The notes beneath the pieces are model-generated. The model ran no database searches. It was not told the origin of the DNA and worked only from the letters and a program-made list of their open reading frames with translations. Positions 44,615 through 53,537 of a stretch of 64,000 nucleotides of DNA are shown here, piece by piece (the first letter of the stretch is position 1; each line of letters starts with the position of its first letter). This DNA is from Methylocystis sp. B8 (GTDB taxonomy: Bacteria > Pseudomonadota > Alphaproteobacteria > Rhizobiales > Beijerinckiaceae): NCBI RefSeq assembly GCF_005771425.1, contig NZ_VBTZ01000004.1:62001-126000 (forward strand), given 5' to 3'. Made by a program: the position numbers and the translations under genes.

Positions 44615-47600
44615 ATGACCGTCGCGCCGTCTTACCCGGCGACCCGCGCCGCCCCTCGCGCGAGGCCGTTCGACAGGGGCGTCGCAGCGGTTCTCGGCCC
44701 AACCAACACGGGAAAGACGCATCACGCCATCGAGCGGATGCTGTCCTTTTCTTCCGGCGTGATCGGCCTGCCTCTCCGCCTGCTGGCGCGCGAAGTTTAT
44801 AATCGTGTGGCCGAGCGCATTGGCGCCGACAATGTCGCGCTCGTCACTGGCGAGGAAAAAATCAAACCGCGCGCGCCAGCCTATTGGGTGGCGACCGTCG
44901 AAGCGATGCCGCGCGACGTCGAGCCGGATTTCCTCGCCATCGACGAAATTCAGCTCGCCGCAGATCTCGATCGCGGCCACATTTTCACCGACCGGCTGCT
45001 GAACTGGCGTGGACGCCAGGAAACTCTCCTCATTGGCGCCGCCACGATGGCCCCGCTTATTACAGACCTCTTTCCTGGCGCGCCGATCTTCACGCGCCCC
45101 AGGCTTTCGGAGCTTTCCTTCGCCGGCGTCAAGAAAATCTCAAGACTGCCGCCGCGCACGGCCATCGTCGCCTTTTCGGCTGAAGAGGTCTATGCGGTCG
45201 CGGAGCTGATCAAGCGTCAGCGCGGCGGGGCGGCGGTCGTGCTCGGCGCGCTGTCGCCGCGCACGCGCAATGCGCAGGTCGAGCTCTATCAAAGCGGCGA
45301 CATCGACTATATTGTCGCGACCGACGCCATCGGCATGGGCCTCAACCTCGATGTCGATCATGTCGCCTTCGCGTCCGATCGCAAATTCGACGGACTTCGC
45401 CACAGGCGGCTGACGCCGGCGGAATTCGGACAGATTGCCGGCAGAGCGGGTCGCCATATGAGCGACGGCTTTTTCGGCGCGACGGGCCGCTGCCCGCCTT
45501 TCGAAGAGGATTTGGTCGAGGCTTTGGAGGATCACCGCTTCGATCCGGTAAAGACATTGCAATGGCGCAACAGCGTTCTCGATTTTTCGTCAATTGACGC
45601 GCTGGTCCATTCGCTCGACAAGGCGCCATCGCATCCCGATCTCATTCGCGCGCGCGTCGCGGACGATCAAAGGGCGCTGGAAGCTGTGAGCCGCGATGAG
45701 ATCGCACGCCGCAACGCAAAGACGGCAGCTGATGTCGCGCGGCTTTGGGAGGCCTGCCAGATCCCCGACTACCGAAAGACTTCGCCCGCCGCTCACGCCG
45801 AGCTGGCGCTTGCCGTCTTCGCTTTCATCGCGCGGCGTGGAAAGATTCCGGAAGACTGGATGGCGCGGCAGATCGAGGCGGTCGACCGCATCGACGGCGA
45901 CATTGCGACTCTTTCAAACCGCCTCGCGCAAGTGCGCACCACAAGTTTCATCGCCAACCGTTCTGGCTGGCTTGACGACTCCGAGCATTGGCAGAGCGTC
46001 GCGCGTCGGGTAGAGGACAGCATATCCGACGCGTTGCACGATCGACTGACGCAGCGTTTCGTCGATCGCCGCACCAGCGTGCTGGTGCGCCGCTTAAGAG
46101 AGAACGCGATGCTTGAAGCCGAAATCAACGCCGCCGGCGACGTCATGGTCGAAGGCCAGCACGTCGGAAGCCTTCAGGGATTTCGCTTCACGCCCGATCC
46201 TGGCGCGGTCGGCGAAGCGGCGAAGACGCTGAACGCCGCGGCGCAGAAGGCGCTCGCTGGAGAATTCGAGGCTCGAGCGACGCGCGTGTTCGACGCGGTC
46301 GACGACGCATTTGCGCTCGGCAATGACGGGCTCATTCGCTGGCTCGGGGAGCCCGTGGCGAAGATCGCCGCCGGCGCCGGCGCGCTGTCGCCGACGACGC
46401 GCATTCTCGCCGACGAACAGGTCACCGGGCCGGCTCTGGAGAAGGTCAAGCAGCGCCTCGATCTCTGGCTCGCGCAACACGTCAAGAAACTGCTCGGCCC
46501 TCTCGAACAGCTCGAAAAAGGCGGGGGTCTGGAAGGGGTGACGCGCGGCGTCGCCTTTCAGCTTGCGGAAGAACTGGGCGTGCTGGACCGCGCACGCGTC
46601 GCAAAGGAAGTGAAGGGCTTCTCACAGGAGGACCGCGGCGCGTTGCGCAAGCTCGGCGTGCGTTTCGGGGCCTATCACATTTACCTGCCAGCGCTTCTTA
46701 AGCCGGCGCCGCGAGCGCTTTCTGCGTTGCTGTGGGCGTTGCATCACGGCGGGCTCGAAAATGTGAAGGGTCTTGAAGAGGTGCCGCATCTTGCCGCCTC
46801 CGGACGCACGTCTTTCGCCGCCGACGCGTCTATCCCCAAAGGATTCTATCGCGCGGCTGGCTTTCGGGCGTGCGGCGAGCGCGTCGTGCGAGTCGATATT
46901 CTGGAGCGCCTCGCCGATCTCATTCGGCCGGCGGTCGCCTACCGTCCTGGGCTCACGGCGGGGGCGCCGCCGCCCGGCGCGGCCGACGCCGACGGCTTCG
47001 TCGTCACCGTCGCGATGACCTCGCTGACCGGCTGCTCCGGCGAGGCTTTCTCCTCGATCCTCAAATCTCTGGGCTATGCGTCGATGCAACGTCCCGGACC
47101 CGCGATCACCGTGGCTCTTGTGCCGGCGGCTCCGATGGAGCCGGTGACGCCAAAAACTGGAACTTGCGAGCAGGAAGCGCCAAGCGAGCAAATCCAGGCG
47201 GAAAGCGCGGCGCAGGCGCCTGCGCCCGCTGAAGCGGAGCCCGAGGTCGAGGAGGAGCCGGCGGCGTCAACTGAAGAAGCCCCGGTTGAGACGTCTGCGA
47301 CCGCCGAAGCGCCAATAACGGAAGCGCCAACGTCGCTCTTCCTTGAAGAAGCAGCGGTTGCGGCAGACGACCCACAGGAATCCGCCGCGCCGGCTGAAGC
47401 GCAGGGAGAGACCGCGCCGACCGCGCCCGAAATGATTGAGGTCTGGCGTCCTCAGCGCCACGCCCATTCCGGCCCCCGGAGTCGCGAAGCCGGCGCGCCT
47501 CACACGCGAGGCCAGGGCGCCGATGAGAAACGTCCGCCGCGCCGCGACTATCGTCCGCGGACTGAAGCGCCGAGCAAAGAGGCGCGCCCCGCCGGAAAGC

Positions 47601-47755
47601 CGCGCCCCGAGGGCCGTCCGCCGCGCGAGGATGCTCGAGCCCGGAGACCTGGAGGCTTCGGCCCGTCGGAGCGGCGCGAGCGTCAGCCAGATCCGGATTC
47701 GCCTTTCGCCAAGCTTGCCGCGCTCAAGGCCGAGCTTGAAAAAAAGGGCAAATAG
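44615..47755 (+). CDS. SUV3-like DExH RNA helicase with long disordered tail
   Basis: The 1046-residue protein resembles mitochondrial SUV3 helicases. Motif I is LGPTNTGKTHHAIERML, motif II is DEIQLAADLDRGH, and motif VI is FGQIAGRAGRH. In mitochondria SUV3 unwinds RNA for degradation by polynucleotide phosphorylase; the bacterial homologues are less studied. From about residue 850 the protein is a low-complexity Ala/Glu/Pro-rich segment, then an Arg/Pro-rich basic tail (about 950-1035), likely disordered and RNA-binding. The ATG at 44615 gives the usual N-terminus but has only a weak AAAGAAG ribosome site. manC follows 111 bases downstream. Confidence 0.88.
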   Translation: MTVAPSYPATRAAPRARPFDRGVAAVLGPTNTGKTHHAIERMLSFSSGVIGLPLRLLAREVYNRVAERIGADNVALVTGEEKIKPRAPAYWVATVEAMPRDVEPDFLAIDEIQLAADLDRGHIFTDRLLNWRGRQETLLIGAATMAPLITDLFPGAPIFTRPRLSELSFAGVKKISRLPPRTAIVAFSAEEVYAVAELIKRQRGGAAVVLGALSPRTRNAQVELYQSGDIDYIVATDAIGMGLNLDVDHVAFASDRKFDGLRHRRLTPAEFGQIAGRAGRHMSDGFFGATGRCPPFEEDLVEALEDHRFDPVKTLQWRNSVLDFSSIDALVHSLDKAPSHPDLIRARVADDQRALEAVSRDEIARRNAKTAADVARLWEACQIPDYRKTSPAAHAELALAVFAFIARRGKIPEDWMARQIEAVDRIDGDIATLSNRLAQVRTTSFIANRSGWLDDSEHWQSVARRVEDSISDALHDRLTQRFVDRRTSVLVRRLRENAMLEAEINAAGDVMVEGQHVGSLQGFRFTPDPGAVGEAAKTLNAAAQKALAGEFEARATRVFDAVDDAFALGNDGLIRWLGEPVAKIAAGAGALSPTTRILADEQVTGPALEKVKQRLDLWLAQHVKKLLGPLEQLEKGGGLEGVTRGVAFQLAEELGVLDRARVAKEVKGFSQEDRGALRKLGVRFGAYHIYLPALLKPAPRALSALLWALHHGGLENVKGLEEVPHLAASGRTSFAADASIPKGFYRAAGFRACGERVVRVDILERLADLIRPAVAYRPGLTAGAPPPGAADADGFVVTVAMTSLTGCSGEAFSSILKSLGYASMQRPGPAITVALVPAAPMEPVTPKTGTCEQEAPSEQIQAESAAQAPAPAEAEPEVEEEPAASTEEAPVETSATAEAPITEAPTSLFLEEAAVAADDPQESAAPAEAQGETAPTAPEMIEVWRPQRHAHSGPRSREAGAPHTRGQGADEKRPPRRDYRPRTEAPSKEARPAGKPRPEGRPPREDARARRPGGFGPSERRERQPDPDSPFAKLAALKAELEKKGK

Positions 47756-47866
47756 CGGCGCCTACGCATGTGGCGCCAGCTTCGCCATTGTATTGCCAAT
47801 AGTCGCGTGGACAACTATCGCAGCCCGGGGGCGGGCGTGGCCAAGGCCAAGTTGTTAGAGGGGCTT

Positions 47867-49279
47867 ATGACAAAAATTTTGCCCGTGATCATGTGCGGAG
47901 GATCTGGGACGCGGGTTTGGCCCGAGTCGCGCGAGACCCTGCCGAAGCAATTCATCCCACTCGTGGGCGAACGCTCGACCTTCCAGACGACTCTCGCCAT
48001 GCTCGACGACCCTGCCTTCGAACGACCGGTCGTCATCTCCAACTTCGACTATCGCTTTCTTGTCGCCGACCAGCTGCGCGAGATTGGCGCGCAAGCCGAC
48101 GTCGTGCTCGAGCCGTCGCGCCGGGACTCGGGGCCCGCAGTGGCTGTGGCGGCGGGCCTTGCCGCACGCCGGTCGCCCGACACCGTGGTCGTCGTGCTCG
48201 CCGCAGATCATGTGGTGCGCGATCCCGAGGGCCTCGTCGATCTCTGCAAACGCGCAAGCGCCGCGGCGGCCGAGGGCTATATCGTGACGCTTGGCGTCAA
48301 GCCTGACGGCCCGGCGACGGGATATGGCTATCTGCGCCCCGGCGCGCCGCTCGAGTCTTGTTGCGACGTCTACAAGCTCGACGCCTTTGTCGAAAAGCCG
48401 GATCGCGAAACCGCGCAGGACTATATCGACGCCGGCTATTACTGGAACAGCGGCAACTTCATCTTCCGCGCCGACGTGATGCAGTCGGAAATCGCGCAAT
48501 TCGAGCCGGGCATTTTCGCCGCCGCCGAAGCCGCGATCGAAACGGCGCGCCAGGACCTCGGCTTCATGATTCTGAACGCCGAAGCCTTCGCGCATGCGCC
48601 GAAGAAATCCATCGATTACGCCGTGATGGAGAAGACCGAAAAGGCGGCGCTTATTCCCGCCGACATCGGCTGGTCCGACGTCGGCACCTGGCGCGCGGTA
48701 TGGGAATTGTCGGAGCGCGATGAATTCGGCAATTCGGTGCGCGGGCACGGCGTCGTCATGGATGCGCGCAACGTCCATGTGCGCTCGGAGGACACGCTGA
48801 CCACGGTCGTCGGCGTCGATGACATCATCGTCGTGACGACGCAGGACGCGGTGCTGGTGCTCAGCCATGAGCACGGCGATCAGGTCAAACAGCTTGTCGA
48901 CGAGCTGCGCAGCAAGAACCGGCGCGAGGCCGGCGAACATAAGCGCATCTTCCGGCCCTGGGGCTATTATCAAGGCATTGACGAAGGCCAGCGCTATCAG
49001 GTGAAGCGCATCGTGGTGAAGCCGGGCCAGCGCCTGTCGCTGCAAAAGCATTTCCACCGCGCCGAACATTGGATCGTGGTGCGCGGCACGGCGGAAGTGG
49101 GCCGCGACGAGGAGACCCATCTCGTTCACGAGAATGAGTCGATCTATCTGCCGATCGGTTGCCGGCATCGTCTGATCAACCCCGGCAAGATCGATTTGGA
49201 GCTTATCGAAGTGCAGACTGGCTCCTATCTTGGCGAAGACGACATCGTCCGCTTCGAGGACGCCTATAATCGGGGTTAA
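47867..49279 (+). CDS. manC: Mannose-1-phosphate guanylyltransferase / mannose-6-phosphate isomerase
   Basis: The bifunctional type II enzyme makes GDP-mannose and isomerises fructose-6-phosphate to mannose-6-phosphate. The N-terminal transferase domain has the nucleotide-binding MCGGSGTRVWPESRETLPKQF-type start (residues 8-28) and FVEKPDRETAQDYI; the C-terminal cupin isomerase domain has FRPWGYY, KRIVVKPGQRLSLQKHFHRA and EHWIVVRGTAEV. Length 470 is normal. The ATG at 47867 has AGAGGGG just upstream; an in-frame ATG at 47768 would add 33 non-conserved residues. GDP-mannose would feed exopolysaccharide or lipopolysaccharide; no other sugar genes are adjacent. Confidence 0.93.
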   Translation: MTKILPVIMCGGSGTRVWPESRETLPKQFIPLVGERSTFQTTLAMLDDPAFERPVVISNFDYRFLVADQLREIGAQADVVLEPSRRDSGPAVAVAAGLAARRSPDTVVVVLAADHVVRDPEGLVDLCKRASAAAAEGYIVTLGVKPDGPATGYGYLRPGAPLESCCDVYKLDAFVEKPDRETAQDYIDAGYYWNSGNFIFRADVMQSEIAQFEPGIFAAAEAAIETARQDLGFMILNAEAFAHAPKKSIDYAVMEKTEKAALIPADIGWSDVGTWRAVWELSERDEFGNSVRGHGVVMDARNVHVRSEDTLTTVVGVDDIIVVTTQDAVLVLSHEHGDQVKQLVDELRSKNRREAGEHKRIFRPWGYYQGIDEGQRYQVKRIVVKPGQRLSLQKHFHRAEHWIVVRGTAEVGRDEETHLVHENESIYLPIGCRHRLINPGKIDLELIEVQTGSYLGEDDIVRFEDAYNRG

Positions 49280-49294
49280 GTTTTTTGCAGTTTA

Positions 49295-49407
49295 GCCGCG
49301 TCATGGCCGGCTTTGAGCCGGCCATCCACGTTTGGGGTGCGCTAATTCTGCAAATTGCAGCAGCGGCTCGGCGTGGGTGGCCGCGACAAGCGCGGCCATG
49401 ACGCGGC
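49295..49407. repeat. Inverted repeat element overlapping the trpF start
   Basis: The outer arms GCCGCGTCATGGCC (49295-49308) and GGCCATGACGCGGC (49394-49407) are perfect inverted copies. Each arm belongs to a smaller palindrome, GGCCGGCTTTGAGCCGGCC on the left and CCGCGACAAGCGCGG on the right. The left half is an inverted copy of the core at 40711-40742. The right arm contains the ATG of trpF at 49398. Confidence 0.85.
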
Positions 49408-50042
49408 AAACGATCGTAAAAATCTGTGGTCTTTCCTCGCCGGAGACGCTTCTCGCGTCGATCGACGCTGGGGCCGATATGGCCGGCTTCGTTTTTTTCG
49501 AGAAAAGCCCGCGCCACATCGATCTTGAGACCGCCCGCACGCTCGGTCTTCTCGCGCAAGGGCGCATCGGCAAAGTGGCGCTGACCGTCGATGCCGACGA
49601 CGCGGCGCTTCAAGAAATCATCAACGCGCTCGCGCCCGACTATCTGCAGCTTCATGGCAAGGAAACGCCAGCGCGCGTCGCTGAGGTGAAGGCGCATTTT
49701 GGTCTGCCTGTGATCAAGGCGGCAGGCGTGGCGACGGCCCCTGACGTCGAGGCGGCGCGCGCCTACGAAGGCGTCGCGGACGTCATCCTATTCGACGCCA
49801 AGCCTGCGCCGAATGCAGCCGTGCCCGGCGGCGCCGGCGTCGCTTTCGACTGGGACCTGCTGAGCGACGTTACGGCGAAGCGCTGGATGCTGTCGGGCGG
49901 GCTCGATCCCGACAATATCGCTGAGGCGATGCGCATCAGCGGCGCGCGCGCCGTCGACGTCTCCTCCGGCGTCGAGCGCGAACGTGGCGTGAAGGACGCG
50001 GGGAAGATCAGGGCTTTTGTGAAGGCCGCTCGGCTTTCATAG
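49398..50042 (+). CDS. trpF: Phosphoribosylanthranilate isomerase
   Basis: TrpF carries out the third step of tryptophan synthesis. The 214-residue TIM-barrel has [22 protein letters not shown] with catalytic Cys11, the [11 protein letters not shown] motif, DVILFDAKP with the catalytic aspartate, and [13 protein letters not shown]. The ATG at 49398 is inside a repeat arm, so the first codons (MTR) are repeat-derived; there is no good ribosome site in the expected place. trpB follows 47 bases downstream, the normal trpF-trpB order; trpA would be next but is replaced here by an unrelated gene on the other strand. Confidence 0.94.
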   Translation: MTRQTIVKICGLSSPETLLASIDAGADMAGFVFFEKSPRHIDLETARTLGLLAQGRIGKVALTVDADDAALQEIINALAPDYLQLHGKETPARVAEVKAHFGLPVIKAAGVATAPDVEAARAYEGVADVILFDAKPAPNAAVPGGAGVAFDWDLLSDVTAKRWMLSGGLDPDNIAEAMRISGARAVDVSSGVERERGVKDAGKIRAFVKAARLS

Positions 50043-50089
50043 GGGCGCATGACGGTTTAAGACTGCGCCGACGCAGACCGAGGACACCC

Positions 50090-51328
50090 GTGAACAAGCC
50101 GCTTCCCAATTCCTTCCGCGCCGGTCCCGATGAAAACGGCCGCTTCGGCATTTTCGGCGGGCGTTTCGTCGCCGAGACGCTCATGCCGCTCGTGCTCGAC
50201 CTCGAAACGGCCTACGAGAAGGCCAAGAACGATCCGGCCTTTCATGAAGAGCTGCAAGGGCTCCATAAACATTATGTCGGGCGCCCGTCGCCGCTCTATT
50301 TCGCCGAGCGCATCACCGAACATGTTCGCGAGAAGGCGGAAGAGGGCAAAGGCGCCAAGGTCTATTTCAAGCGCGACGAGCTCAATCACACCGGCGCGCA
50401 TAAGATCAACAATGTGCTTGGGCAGATTCTGCTCGCGCGGCGCATGGGCAAGAAGCGCATCATCGCCGAGACGGGCGCCGGCCAGCATGGCGTCGCGACC
50501 GCCACCGCCTGCGCGCGTTTCGGACTCGACTGCGTCGTCTACATGGGCGCGGTCGACGTCGAGCGGCAGAAGCCGAATGTCTTCCGCATGAAGATGCTCG
50601 GCGCTGAAGTCATTCCCGTTCAGTCGGGCGCGCGCACGCTGAAGGACGCGATGAACGAAGCGCTGCGCGACTGGGTGACCAATGTCGCCAACACTTTCTA
50701 TTGCATCGGCACGGTAGCGGGACCGCATCCCTATCCGGCGATGGTGCGCGACTTTCAGTCGATCATCGGCAACGAGACGCGCGTCCAGATACAGGAAGCG
50801 GAAGGGCGCCTGCCGGATTCACTCGTCGCCTGCATCGGCGGCGGCTCCAACGCCATGGGCCTGTTTCATCCTTTCCTCGACGACGCCAGCGTCGAGATTT
50901 ACGGAGTGGAGGCGGGCGGCCATGGGATCGACGTGCCGAACGGCCATGCCGCCTCGCTCACCGGCGGGCGTCCGGGCGTTCTTCACGGCAACCGCACTTA
51001 TCTTTTGATGGACGACGACGGCCAGATTCTCGAGGGCCATTCGATTTCGGCGGGATTGGATTACCCTGGCATCGGGCCTGAACATTCGTGGCTGCATGAG
51101 ATCGGCCGCGTAAAATATCTGAACGCGACCGACAAGGAAGCGCTCAACGCCTTTCAACTCTGCTCGAAGCTCGAAGGCATTATCCCGGCGCTCGAGCCCT
51201 CGCATGCGCTCGCCAAAGTGTTCGAACTCGCGGCGCAGAAGCCGCGCGATCATCTGATGGTGATGAATATGTGCGGCCGCGGCGACAAGGACATTTTCAC
51301 GGTCGCCGAGCATCTCGGCGGAATGTGA
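50090..51328 (+). CDS. trpB: Tryptophan synthase beta chain
   Basis: TrpB condenses indole and serine to tryptophan with pyridoxal phosphate. The 412-residue protein has the PLP lysine in [15 protein letters not shown], the substrate loop [14 protein letters not shown] and the phosphate-binding GGGSNAMG. The GTG at 50090 has GAGGA six bases upstream and starts [19 protein letters not shown], the family N-terminus. trpA does not follow; a repeat and a convergent gene do. Confidence 0.97.
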   Translation: MNKPLPNSFRAGPDENGRFGIFGGRFVAETLMPLVLDLETAYEKAKNDPAFHEELQGLHKHYVGRPSPLYFAERITEHVREKAEEGKGAKVYFKRDELNHTGAHKINNVLGQILLARRMGKKRIIAETGAGQHGVATATACARFGLDCVVYMGAVDVERQKPNVFRMKMLGAEVIPVQSGARTLKDAMNEALRDWVTNVANTFYCIGTVAGPHPYPAMVRDFQSIIGNETRVQIQEAEGRLPDSLVACIGGGSNAMGLFHPFLDDASVEIYGVEAGGHGIDVPNGHAASLTGGRPGVLHGNRTYLLMDDDGQILEGHSISAGLDYPGIGPEHSWLHEIGRVKYLNATDKEALNAFQLCSKLEGIIPALEPSHALAKVFELAAQKPRDHLMVMNMCGRGDKDIFTVAEHLGGM

Positions 51329-51336
51329 CTCAAGCG

Positions 51337-51452
51337 CCCTCATCCTGAGGAGGCGGCAGAGCCGCCGTCTCGAAGGAAGAGGGCGCGTGCCCATTTTCCT
51401 TGCCCTTCGAGACGCGAGTTTCGATCGCTCCTCGGGATGAGGAAAATGGCGT
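51337..51452. repeat. Inverted repeat element after trpB
   Basis: The left part CCTCATCCTGAGGAGGCGGC with GCCGTCTCGAAGGAAGAGGG and the right part CCTTCGAGACGCGAGTTTCG with GCTCCTCGGGATGAGG form imperfect inverted ends. It belongs to the family at 21401-21508. It fills the space between trpB and the convergent acyltransferase gene and could act as a transcription-stopping hairpin. Confidence 0.8.
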
Positions 51453-51482
51453 CTCCCGTCGCTGCGTACAGCAGCGAAATCG

Positions 51483-52421
51483 CTAAAGTTTGCCCTTCCC
51501 CACGCATCTTTGCGCGATCTCGTTGAGCCGACGGCCGCGTTCAGCTTCGTCGGTGACGCCGACGAGCGCCTTGCTGCTCACCGCCTCTTGCGCCGTGCAC
51601 TGGCAGGCGTCGTGGCAGATCTTGCCTTCTCCGCCCTCTTCAAAACAGCGCGCTTCACATGAGGCGACGAATTCCGTCGTGTCGACGGCTGGCGGCGCGA
51701 GATAGGCGAGTCCGAGCAGCAGCGCGAAAAGCGCCGGCTGATGCGCAAGATAGATGAGAAGGCTGTGGCGGCCGAGAAAGCCAAGGTTCTTCCCAAAAGG
51801 AAGGGCGCGCCCCTCAACCGGACGCTTCACATCCACTTTCTCTTTCTGGGAAAGGGTTCCGCGCCCCACGGCCACCCCAAGCAGCAGCGGGCCCGCCCAT
51901 GGAAAGAGCGGCCGCCAGTCCTGGGTCAAGGGCTCGCTCGTCGAAAGGCCGAGCCATTGCAGCCAATCGGCGTTGAAGGAAGGAGACGCGAGAAACTCCG
52001 CGCCGGCGAGAAAGAAGACGCCGCCAACGAGCGCGATGGGCCAGGGCGCAAGCAGAAACGGGATTGCGATGAGGCTTGCGACGGCGATGCAATGCAGAAT
52101 GCCGAAGAACACATAGGCGCTGGGAAAGAGGACATAGGTGCCCGCCGTCACCAGCGCGGCCGCCGCGACGATGATCGCGAAACGGCGCCAAAACGCCGGC
52201 CAGCGGATAGCGCTTCGATGCGCGAGCACCAGAGCGACGCCGGCGATGAAGAGGAAGGCGAAAGCGATCGAGTGCCCGAATATTTTCACAGGCGCCGACC
52301 AGGGAAGATTCGCCGGCGCGTAGCCGAAATGGGAAAGATCCCAGATCGAATGGAAGACGATCATCGCCAGAACGGCGACGCCGCGCGCGGCGTCGAGCGC
52401 CAGCCAACGGTTTTGCGTCAT
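51483..52421 (-). CDS. DUF1624 / heparan-alpha-glucosaminide acetyltransferase-like membrane protein with Cys-rich tail
   Basis: The 312-residue protein has eight or so membrane segments and opens RWLALDAARGVAVLAMIVFH, the HGSNAT/DUF1624 signature of acyltransferase-3-like proteins. The substrate is unknown. After the last clear membrane helix (about residue 242) there is a soluble tail with C255-x3-C259-x9-C269-x3-C273-x-C275 and Cys306. This CX3C/CX3CXC order also occurs in the two small secreted proteins at 30576 and 31145. The start overlaps the stop of the upstream Tat-protein gene (ATGA), so the two are co-translated. Confidence 0.8.
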   Translation of the reverse strand: MTQNRWLALDAARGVAVLAMIVFHSIWDLSHFGYAPANLPWSAPVKIFGHSIAFAFLFIAGVALVLAHRSAIRWPAFWRRFAIIVAAAALVTAGTYVLFPSAYVFFGILHCIAVASLIAIPFLLAPWPIALVGGVFFLAGAEFLASPSFNADWLQWLGLSTSEPLTQDWRPLFPWAGPLLLGVAVGRGTLSQKEKVDVKRPVEGRALPFGKNLGFLGRHSLLIYLAHQPALFALLLGLAYLAPPAVDTTEFVASCEARCFEEGGEGKICHDACQCTAQEAVSSKALVGVTDEAERGRRLNEIAQRCVGKGKL

Positions 52422-53398
52422 CGGCGCGCGGCGGCGGGAGCGCCCTGAAACTTGCTGAACGCCATGTCCGGCGCCGAGAGATTATGGCGCGACGGCAGAT
52501 GGCGGCCGACCCATACTTCCGTCGCGCTGGCGCCAGGAAAGCGAATGACCGGCGCTTCCTCCCAGCCTTTGCCGCGCTTGTTGCGCCAGGCGACGATGGC
52601 GGCGTCGCTCATCGTCTCCATCGCGTACATCGACCGCAGCGCCGCGAAGGGCAGTCCGTTCGGCATGGCCTGGCTGAAAGACACGTCGAGCGTCAGGCGA
52701 TCCTGGTCGACGTTTTTGAGCGTGACGCGGCCTTCGCCGCCGCGCTGGAATTTGAGGACGAAGGCGCGAGTTTCCGGTTCGAAGACGATTTCCTCGAGAT
52801 CGACGATGGGCCGCTCCTGTTTTTCGACCGGCCCAACAAGAAAGGACGAACCGTAAGCCGTCCAACGCATGTCTTCGAAGGGCAGCGGCCGCGCCCGCCA
52901 ATAGCCGTCTGGCGGGTAAAGCACCATGATCTCTTCGGCCCGCTCGCGATACCACATCCAGAGCTGGATGAGATGGAAGCCCCTCTCCACCGAATCGCCG
53001 ACTCGGATCGGCACGTCGTTTGGCCGCCAGAAGGAGGGGAAGGTGTAGCCTGTCAGCCAGAATTCCGGCGTCTCCCAAAAGGTCTTGCGGCGCGCCTGCG
53101 AAAAGGCCTTGGGGTCCACGGTGAGATCGCAGCTCGACCAGTCCGGCGCCCAGCGGTCGGAGGCGATCGTGTTGATGTAAGAGGGATGCACCGCCTGGAT
53201 TTGCAGGCTGCGCACGCGCGGGGAGATGAAGTCGAGCTCGATATTGTCCTTCTCGGCGCAGAGCTCCGGCGCCGAATTGTTCTCGACGCGCACTTGCAGC
53301 TCGTCGGGCGCCTCGGAAGGCTGCGCCAAGCCTGAGCTGGCGAAGGCCAAGCCCCCTGCTCCGAGGAGAAAGCGGCGGCGATCAAATGGCGTCGTCAA
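52418..53398 (-). CDS. Tat-exported hypothetical protein
   Basis: The 326-residue protein begins TTPFDRRRFLLGAGGLAFASSGLA, with a twin-arginine signal (residues about 7-26). The mature part is rich in tryptophan and aromatic residues (FWETPEFWLTGYTFPSFWR and LIQLWMWYRERAEEIM) and looks like an all-beta domain. I do not recognise a named family. The TTG start at 53398 is supported by AAGGAA eight bases upstream and by the twin-arginine motif at the expected distance; no ATG alternative exists. It is translationally coupled to the DUF1624 gene, so the pair may modify an envelope polymer together; this is inference. Confidence 0.75.
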   Translation of the reverse strand: MTTPFDRRRFLLGAGGLAFASSGLAQPSEAPDELQVRVENNSAPELCAEKDNIELDFISPRVRSLQIQAVHPSYINTIASDRWAPDWSSCDLTVDPKAFSQARRKTFWETPEFWLTGYTFPSFWRPNDVPIRVGDSVERGFHLIQLWMWYRERAEEIMVLYPPDGYWRARPLPFEDMRWTAYGSSFLVGPVEKQERPIVDLEEIVFEPETRAFVLKFQRGGEGRVTLKNVDQDRLTLDVSFSQAMPNGLPFAALRSMYAMETMSDAAIVAWRNKRGKGWEEAPVIRFPGASATEVWVGRHLPSRHNLSAPDMAFSKFQGAPAAARR

Positions 53399-53537
53399 GC
53401 GGAAGATTCCTTGTTGCTTTTGAGGTCCTATCCCGCACAGCGCACGCGCGGCAAGCGTCGCGTGATTGGACGGACCGCAAAAGGCGAAAACAAGGAAGGC
53501 CGGCTCGGCGCGCTAAGCCAAGCCTCTGCTGTAGCCT

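Noticed and set aside
47855-49168. Long minus-strand frame (437 codons) opposite manC
   Set aside because: High GC makes antisense frames open. The plus strand encodes an unmistakable ManC, and the antisense product has no recognisable motif.
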